64,000 nucleotides of DNA from Prorocentrum cordatum. Lineage: Eukaryota > Sar > Dinophyceae > Prorocentrales > Prorocentraceae. Positions 57,700 through 64,000 of the stretch are shown here, one piece after another. The notes below the pieces were generated by a model. The model searched no databases. It was not told where the DNA came from and saw only the letters and a list, made by a program, of their open reading frames with translations. The first letter of the stretch is position 1. Every line of letters begins with the position of its first letter. Both the position numbers and the translations under genes were made by a program. The DNA lies in NCBI GenBank assembly GCA_963575745.1, contig CAUYUJ010008047.1:306139-370138 (forward strand), written 5' to 3'.

Positions 57700-58550
57700 C
57701 CCCGACTCGCCTGACGATCTGTCCAAGACGCCTTCACGGCTTCCAGACGGCCCAAGAGGCCTGCAAGACGCCTCAAGAGGCGTCCAGGAGCTTTCCCACG
57801 AGAGCCCCAAGAGGCAAACATCGTAGATGTTCCACACGTTGTTGCAGGATTATAGCGCTCTTGCCTCTGACGTTTGCCAACGCGCCAAGACGGCCCAGGA
57901 GGCCCCCAATATCGCCCCGAGACACCCCAAGAGGCGCCCAACAGCGTTTCCTAACGGCCCAAAAGGGCCCCAAGACGGCCCAAGACGCCTCCAGGACGTC
58001 CCCAGAAATCCTCGGAGGCTTCCAGAGAACCCCCCCCCCAAAAAAACCATGAAAAATGAAACATCGACTCGAACCCCGATCCTCGATCCTCCTCCTCTTC
58101 CTCCTCTGCCTCCTCCTCCTCATCGTCGTTTTTTTCCACCGCACCACCCTGAAACCTGCATGAGCCTCCCAGAACCACCCCCCCCTCTTCCCTCGGCCCG
58201 CCCCCTCAAACGCTCCAGCCAGAGGAGAATCGAACAACAGCGTAATCGACTCGAAGGGGACCCCGTTCCTGTAATCCCTTCCCCGGAGGTCCCGGGGGAG
58301 GGTGAGACGGAGAAGATCCCGCGGGGTCTATGGAAGCGTCCTGCGAATCGTGACGCCCCCCCCCTCCCCCTTCTCCGACCGAGAGCGCCCAAGGGAGCCC
58401 CAGGAACACCCCAAAGAGAAGCCGAAGAGGGGGAAAACCAACCCACATTTCAAGCTCCCCACTCCAAGAGGCTACCAGGAGGCCCCGAAATCGAACTTGT
58501 TTTTCCCTACCCAGGCTCTGCCTAGAAGGGTTCTTACTCTCTTAGCTTAA
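57700..58550 (+). repeat. CCAAGAGGC / CCAAGACGGC short-repeat zone
   Basis: Words such as GCCCAAGAGGCCTGCAAGAC recur to about 58030, with CTCCTCCT at 58085-58125. Open frames (57827-58525 plus, and shadows) are repeat-driven. Confidence 0.6.
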
Positions 58551-58621
58551 AGGGGCCGGGCAATGGACAGCGCCCCGGGCAGTTCCCCCGTTCCTCGCCC
58601 CACGGTTCCCCCAGTCCCCTG

Positions 58622-59150
58622 GGAGTTGTAGCTTTAGCGTTTAGCTTTAGCTTTAGCGCTTAGCTTTAACTTAGCTTTAGCTTAGCTTTAACTTAGCTGC
58701 AGCTTAGCTTTAGCTTAGCTCTAGCTTAACTTTAGCTTAGCTTTAGCTTAGCTTTAACTTAGCTCTAGCTTAGCTTTACCTTTAGCTTAGCTTTAGCTTA
58801 GCTGTAGCTTAGCTTTAGCCAGCATTATTTTATGTTCAGTTTAGTTAGCGTTGGCTTAGCTTTAGCTTAGCTTCAGCTTAGCGTCAGCTTAGCGTTAGCT
58901 TAGCTTTAGCTTAGCTTAGCTTTAGCTTAGCTTTAGCTTAGCTTAGCTTTAGCTTAGCTTTAGCTTAGCTTTAGCTTATACTTAGCTTAGCTTTAGCTTT
59001 AGCTTAGCTTAAGCTTATATTTAGCTTAGCTGTAGCTTATACTTAGCGTAGCTTGAGCTTAGCGTTAGCTTAGCTTTAGCTTAGCTTTAGCTTAACTTTA
59101 GCCTACTGTAGCTTAGCTGCAGCTTAGCTTTACCTCAGCTTTACTGTTAC
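58622..59150 (+). repeat. TTTAGCTTAGC 11-bp tandem array, about 525 bp
   Basis: TTTAGCTTAGC and its 6-bp parts TTTAGC and TTAGCT repeat with single-base variants (CTGCAGCTTAGC, GCGTTAGC) and one interruption near 58818-58852. Confidence 0.95.
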
Positions 59151-59254
59151 TCCTAATGCTGCTTTCCTAAAGGCTCCAACTCCCAGGTAGGGTCGCACTG
59201 GGATAATTTTTCGCCTGCTCGACTTCCAGGCTTCACGCGCTCCACGTCAGCCCC

Positions 59255-59384
59255 AGTTGCCTCCGAGAGCTCCCCAGAACGGCCCAAGTACACGCCAGGA
59301 TGGCCTGGGAAGGCCCCAAGACGGCCCAAAGGCCCCCCAAGACAGCCCAAGAGGGCCCGGGAAGGCCCCAACAAGGACTCGCGA

Positions 59385-59423
<39 letters not shown>

Positions 59424-59445
59424 TCGTCGTCGTCCATCGTCCCCC
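59255..59445 (+). repeat. CCAAGACGGCCC words and a GTCGCC hexamer run
   Basis: CCAAGACGGCCCAAAGGCCC, CCAAGACAGCCCAAGAGGGC at 59300-59370, then CGTCGCCGTCGCC at 59387-59433. Confidence 0.85.
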
Positions 59446-59449
59446 TTCA

Positions 59450-62025
59450 GGGTCGGCATCGGCCGTAAGGCCTTCGCAATATGAGCCCAGAGGTGGGAGG
59501 AGGATCAGGGCCCCCCACACCGGACACTGCTAGCGTCGGGGGGGCGGCCGTCTTCTCACCTCGCCCCTTCTTCGCATTTCTTTCTCGACGCCGCTGCCAC
59601 TGCGCGCCGCTCGTACACGCGCGGAGGCCGAGACGTGCGGCCCCGAGCCCCTGCCCAGCCCCCCTGGGGTCCTCCGCGATTGTGGCCCCCCTCTATCCTG
59701 GACACCCGCCCCCGACCGCGGCGGAACGGCGGGGGCCCCCGAGAAGACGGAGGGGGGCCAACCCCAACCGCGGCGGCTTCGGGACCGCCCCGAAAACGCA
59801 CGGGCGGGCGGCTGAAGACCCCCCCATCCAGCCCTGCTTCGGGGGCCGCTGCGCGCCCGACCCTCGCCTCCCCCAAGGGGGCCTTCGCCCGCCAAGGTGG
59901 CCGAAGGGTTCCCAAGGTGAGAATGCGGGGTCGGGGGCGCGGTGGGCGCCGCCCCCTGAAGTGCTCGCGGGCTGCCGACTCCTCGCTGGCGCCCTCCTGC
60001 CAAAGGGCGCCGCAAGTGTTCCCGCCCCTCCCGCGCGACCTCGCCCGTGGCGCGCTGAACAGAACTGCCCCTGCGGAACGGCGGCCCTCTCCTCGGCGGT
60101 CGGCGCGCGGCGCCCTCCGGCGGCCAGAATTATCGCGTCGAGCGCGCGCAACGCTGCATCGAACAAAAAGCCTCATGCCGGGGAACGCGTCGAGGGGCCC
60201 CCGCGCCGCCAGCATCCATCCGGGTAGTCTGCCTTGCCCGCGCCGACGAGCTCCTCGCTCGCCGCCGCCCAGCCCCACTTCCCGGCCGCCCGGCTCGAAG
60301 AGCAGCAACTCCAGACAGGGGCCGTTGTCGCGGGGGTCGGGCGCCGCGGGCCCGGCGCCTCCTCGCCCCACAGGGCGGCGCCGCGTCCGACCGCCCCTCG
60401 GCGCCCTGCTGCGCCTCGCGCTGCCCCCGCCTCCTAGAGCGCGCGGCGTGGGCGACGCCGCCGAAAGAGAATCCAATTCCGTTCGCCCAGAGGCCGCCCC
60501 GCGCCGCGACCTTCTGCGCCAGGATGCCGACAGGCGCTATGACAGGGTGGCCTCGCAACGCAATGGGCGCGCGCTCCGATGCCTCGTGAGCTTGGGTTGT
60601 CATGGAGGGCCCTGCCTCGCGGCGCCTGCGGACCTAGCTAAATGGCGCGCTAACGGTGGCCCCATTGCGCGTTAAACATTGCTACCAAGTCATAAGTGGC
60701 CCATAGCTGGGATATTAGCGGGTCAAAGTCGTTAGTGGGCCATCAGTGGGCCACCTCCATCAGCGGGCCATTGGCGAAGCCATTCGCGGGGCCGGCAGCG
60801 GGCCATTCGCGCGGAATGTAGGCCATTCGTGAAACGAGAAAATAGCTACATATTCCAATGGCAACTGCGAGGGAAAGCCCTTCCTGAAGCTTGCTTCGGC
60901 TCGACCGCCCAAGTCGTCGGCGTCTGCGGCTGTCCCACGGCCCGTCGCTGCGCTTCCGGGATCGTCCGCAGCGCGGCCCAAAGAAACATGCCCCCCCCCT
61001 CTGGGGCGTGCCTGCCGAAGTAATGCCGACGTCCCCGCCGCAAATCTCGCCTTCGAACGCGCCGGCCCGATGCCCCCCTTGCCGCCGCGGGCCTCCGCGA
61101 GCAGTCGCGCGCCGCGCGCGGCCGCGGGCGGGGGCGCGCGGGGAAGGGCTGGGGGCGGCGACGCGCCAGCAGCACGCGGGCCGGGCCCCCGTCCCGAGGG
61201 GTCGCGTGGAACCCCGCCGCCGCTCGCGCCTGCGCCCTCCCCCTTGAGGGGGGGGGGGGGGGGGCCCTCGCCCGTGGCCAGCTGCGCCGGGGCCCCCATG
61301 CACCGGCTGGGGAACTGCAAGGAACAATGCTGCCCGGCGTCGTGCCCTCGCCCGCGCAGGCGACCGTCTCGATGTTCGCGACGGCCCGCTTTGCCTCGAG
61401 TCGAGTGGAGAGAGTCTGCCGGCCCGTGCCCGTCGCGAGCTCCAACCCCCGTATGACGCGACGGCATGGTCGGGCACCGTCGGTCCGCGCGGCTCGGGGG
61501 GGCCTGTCGTTCGCGCGGCCGCCGAAGCGCCCGATCGTCGCGGGCCACGGGCCCCGCGCGCGCAGTGGACCTCTGCGCCGCGTCTCCAGGATCCGCGCGC
61601 GCGACCTCGCCGCGTCGGCGCGCGCGGCCCAGCGCCGCCCCTCGCTCGCCCCTGCCCCGCGCATGACTGCGCCGCCTCGAGCGGGGGCGCGCCCGTCTCC
61701 TCAGCAGCGACGAGGCGAGGCTTCCACCGCCCTTTCTTGCACTTCCAGTCCGCGGCGATTCTCTTCTGCGGTCGCGCGGCGCGCCCAAGCGAAGCGGGCC
61801 CCCGCCGCGGCGCGGGCCCAGGCGGCGGCGGGGTCAGCCGCGGGTACTTTAAACAAATCAAGCGGCATATGCAATTCGTCGTCGCAGTCATGCGCCGCTG
61901 GGCCCCTTCGCGGCTCGGCCGAGACGCTCTGGGGCGCGGCAGCTGCGCCGGCGGCTGAAGACAAGCTGGACTGGCTAGGCTGGCCACCGAAAGGCGCGTC
62001 ATAACTGGGAGTCGATAGATCCCCG
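59450..62025. other. Very GC-rich DNA without a supportable gene
   Basis: Long open frames exist on both strands at once (for example 59635-60675 plus and 60743-62035 minus), as expected where stop codons are rare. Composition is Arg/Pro/Ala/Gly throughout. A GGCCATTNGCGNNGCCATT repeat lies at 60690-60835, and a G-run at 61243-61263. Confidence 0.45.
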
Positions 62026-62031
62026 AACGTC

Positions 62032-62907
62032 TCATGCACTACTGCTGCCTGCCTCTCGCGCGCGAGCTCCCGAGCTGCTGCACCGCGGGCCCGCTGGCTC
62101 TGGGCCCCGGGGCGGGCCGGGCCCTGGGTCGAGGTTCTCGGGGCAGTTGGCTGCTGCGACGAGCCCGTGGCGCTGCCGCTGGCGCCCCGAACTGCGAAGA
62201 CGAAGGGGCGCTCCACAGCGTGGCCTCCAGGGGGGCGCAAGGGCCGCCGAAGCCTGAGCGGTGCGCGGCACGCTCGAGTGGCTGGCGACGATGCAATCCA
62301 ACGTGGCCCCTTTCCCTGAGGCGCACGCGTGCCCCGCGTCAGGCGCGAATATGACCCCCCCCCACCATTTCCGCGAAACCGTTCCGAATGGGCACCTGCG
62401 GCTCAGCTTCGAAATCGCCAATGCTAAACCAGGGAAGTCGAACCTTTGAAACGAGAGCTCCAAGTCCAGCGAATCGAAGAAAGATTCGTCCGCCCGCCCC
62501 GTCGGAGCTGAGCCCGTAGAAAGCGACGGCGACGACCGAGTAGATGCCACGGAGAACCCATCGTAGGCGCTGGCACCTGGGGCATGGAGGTCGTGAGTGA
62601 CCGCGTCGGAGGGGCTGGGCCGTCGTTGAGCTTGGAGGCGCTGGCGACGCAAAGTCCACTTCGCACCCTCTTTGGCCTTGTCCTTACTGGCGCTCGTCTT
62701 CTCCTTCCCCGACGGTCGTGCTGAATTGTCGATCAGCTTGGGTCGGCCATTCTGCGCCTGCTGTCTCCTATGCATGCTGTCAGGGCCTGGCCCGGAGTGA
62801 GTCTCACCTGAACAGAAGCAATGCAACGGGGCGCGCGCTGGCCCTGTGATATAATCGCACCCCCCGCTTTGCCAAACAACAGGAATGAGACTGAGGCAAG
62901 CTTGCAC
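62032..62907 (-). CDS. Possible coding fragment, low confidence
   Basis: The minus-strand frame is open for 291 codons. The stretch around 62760-62430 looks more like protein than its shadows: KLIDNSARPSGKEKTSASKD, then a Ser/Thr-rich linker, then ESFFDSLDLELSFQRFDFPG. The remainder is Arg/Ala/Pro-rich and doubtful. It lies downstream of the 63086 gene on the same strand and might be a 3' exon or a neighbour. No family recognised. Confidence 0.2.
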   Translation of the reverse strand: MQACLSLIPVVWQSGGCDYITGPARAPLHCFCSGETHSGPGPDSMHRRQQAQNGRPKLIDNSARPSGKEKTSASKDKAKEGAKWTLRRQRLQAQRRPSPSDAVTHDLHAPGASAYDGFSVASTRSSPSLSTGSAPTGRADESFFDSLDLELSFQRFDFPGLALAISKLSRRCPFGTVSRKWWGGVIFAPDAGHACASGKGATLDCIVASHSSVPRTAQASAALAPPWRPRCGAPLRLRSSGRQRQRHGLVAAANCPENLDPGPGPPRGPEPAGPRCSSSGARAREAGSSSA

Positions 62908-63085
62908 CCTGAAACACCTTCAAACGAAACTGCTGTGCACCACGAGCGCTCGTATAAGATAAGGTAGTATGAGCTGAAGAGGTCGATTGCGATGAGGTAG
63001 CGCTCCCACCATCAACTCCCCATGGGCCCGAGGGGGTCGCGTCGCCCACCGCGGCGGCACCGCCCGCGGGAACGCACCCTGTGAC

Positions 63086-64000
63086 TCAGCTCGGCGCGGG
63101 CGTGGCGACCGCCTGCTTTGCCGCCTGCGCCGTGGCCTTTTTGGGTGCTGTGATCTTCGCCGCCGCCGTCTCGATCCGCATCCCTTGATCGGCCTTCTGG
63201 GCGTCGTTGTGGCCGCCGCTGGAGGCTGCCGCGCCGCCCTCGTTGGACGCGCTGCTGCCGGAGCGCCCGCCACTGCCGCCCACGCTGTCAGGCGGGGCCG
63301 CTTCGACGGGCTGGCTGCCGACAGTGTCGCCATCAGCGCCGCGCCTCTTCGCGGCCATGTATTTTTCGATCAACGTCTGTAGCTCCGTGGCTCTCGTGAG
63401 CCGCGTGGCGACCTCTGTGTTCTTGGTCGTGACCTGCGTCCAGGCGTCCTTCAATTCGGACTCGAGCTTCCTCAAAAACTGCCCTCTCCGACTCTTCGGC
63501 CTCAAAGTTGTCTGAATTCGCGAAGGACTCGTCCCACGTTATCTCGAAAAGTGTGTCTCTGGCCCCGCTCTCCTTAGCCGCATGCTCCGACGGGATGACG
63601 CCGACCTTGGAGGCGAGCGCGTGCGTCGCGAGCTGCTTGGACTCGATTGCTGCGGCCACTACGAGAGCACACGTGCGTTCCTTTCCTTCAGCCCGTGCTA
63701 ACCTCCCGCGGCACCTCTCGAGGGTTGCGAAGGCCTGGTCGTGATTCGTCTGCGCGTCCTTGACAGCGCCATTCGGCTTTGCGGGCCGTCTCCTCGGGTG
63801 AAGGGGGCGTCCACCTGGGCAGCCTGTAGACGAAGGAGCCCGACCTGCCCGAGCATCGCCGTCTTCAAGGTCTGATCGGTGGTGATGGCGAGAGCAGCTT
63901 CCAACGTGGTATTGTGCGAACTCAAGGCCAGCAGTCCTACGAGTTGTCCGCCACCAGCGCTGCTCCCCTGAACTTTGGACTGACTCTTATCCTTATCCTG
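63086..64000 (-). CDS. Coiled-coil protein, 5' end outside window, frame-broken
   Basis: The minus strand enters from base 64000 in frame (KDKDKSQSKVQ, QLVGLLALSSHNTTLEAALA, TLKTAMLGQVGLLRLQAAQV). It shifts at the C5 run near 63807-63811 and continues in another frame (KDAQTNHDQAFATLERCRGR, IESKQLATHALASKVGVIPS, LFEITWDESFANSDNFEAEE). It shifts again in the A5 run 63474-63478 and ends as LRKLESELKDAWTQVTTKN, LQTLIEKYMAAKRRG and a Ser/Gly/Ala tail with KKATAQAAKQ, stop near 63086. Long amphipathic, charged helices suggest coiled coils. The first break may need one or two indels; an intron is the other option. I do not recognise a function. Confidence 0.6.

Noticed and set aside
59481-62035. 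Frames of 250-430 codons on both strands
   Set aside because: GC-rich, stop-poor DNA; Arg/Ala/Pro composition and full overlap of opposite frames.

Overview
The window reads as nuclear DNA of a dinoflagellate. Two things support this. A 22-nt stretch at 39768-39789 matches the dinoflagellate trans-spliced leader at 21 of 22 positions, and further decayed leader-like copies sit at the 5' ends of other coding units. Several coding regions also belong to protein types I know as abundant in dinoflagellate genomes: a copia-like Gag with an N-terminal membrane segment, a two-ORF reverse-transcriptase element, a transposase-like protein and Lys-rich coiled-coil proteins. The DNA is GC-rich and dominated by micro- and minisatellites. 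I cannot name the species.

Layout. 1-5004 (minus) is one very long retrotransposon polyprotein reading frame that runs off the left edge. It is decorated with about twenty 14-15 nt hairpin repeats whose stems covary. 5.2-21.2 kb is almost entirely repeats: minisatellites, ATC/CA microsatellites, a degenerate telomere-like tract, and 105- and 125-bp satellites. 21.6-37.1 kb is a gene-bearing stretch, all genes on the plus strand: 21610, 22990, 27896, 31403 and 36472. Between these genes lie a TIR-bounded element carrying a CAGCCT higher-order minisatellite (24.9-26.8 kb), a helically spaced array of 18-bp palindromes (30.1-30.55 kb) and a 171-bp satellite with a long hairpin (33.9-35.0 kb). 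37.6-40.3 kb is extreme triplet-repeat DNA ending at the best leader relic. 40.48-43.08 kb (minus) is a two-ORF retroelement with a leader relic at its 5' end, a TGATG stop/start overlap between ORF1 and ORF2, and a reverse-transcriptase domain truncated just after its first catalytic motif. 43.45-44.95 kb is a second copy of the TIR element. 45-62 kb is repeats and unassignable DNA. 63086-64000 (minus) is the 3' part of a coiled-coil protein gene that enters from the right edge.

How the parts relate. Most recognisable coding capacity is mobile-element related. Spliced-leader relics at element 5' ends fit mobilisation through trans-spliced mRNA. Nearly every coding unit needs one or more single-base shifts, often in short homopolymer runs, to stay open. 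That could be assembly indels or real decay, and raw reads would decide. No tRNA, rRNA, CRISPR or bacterial-type operon was seen.
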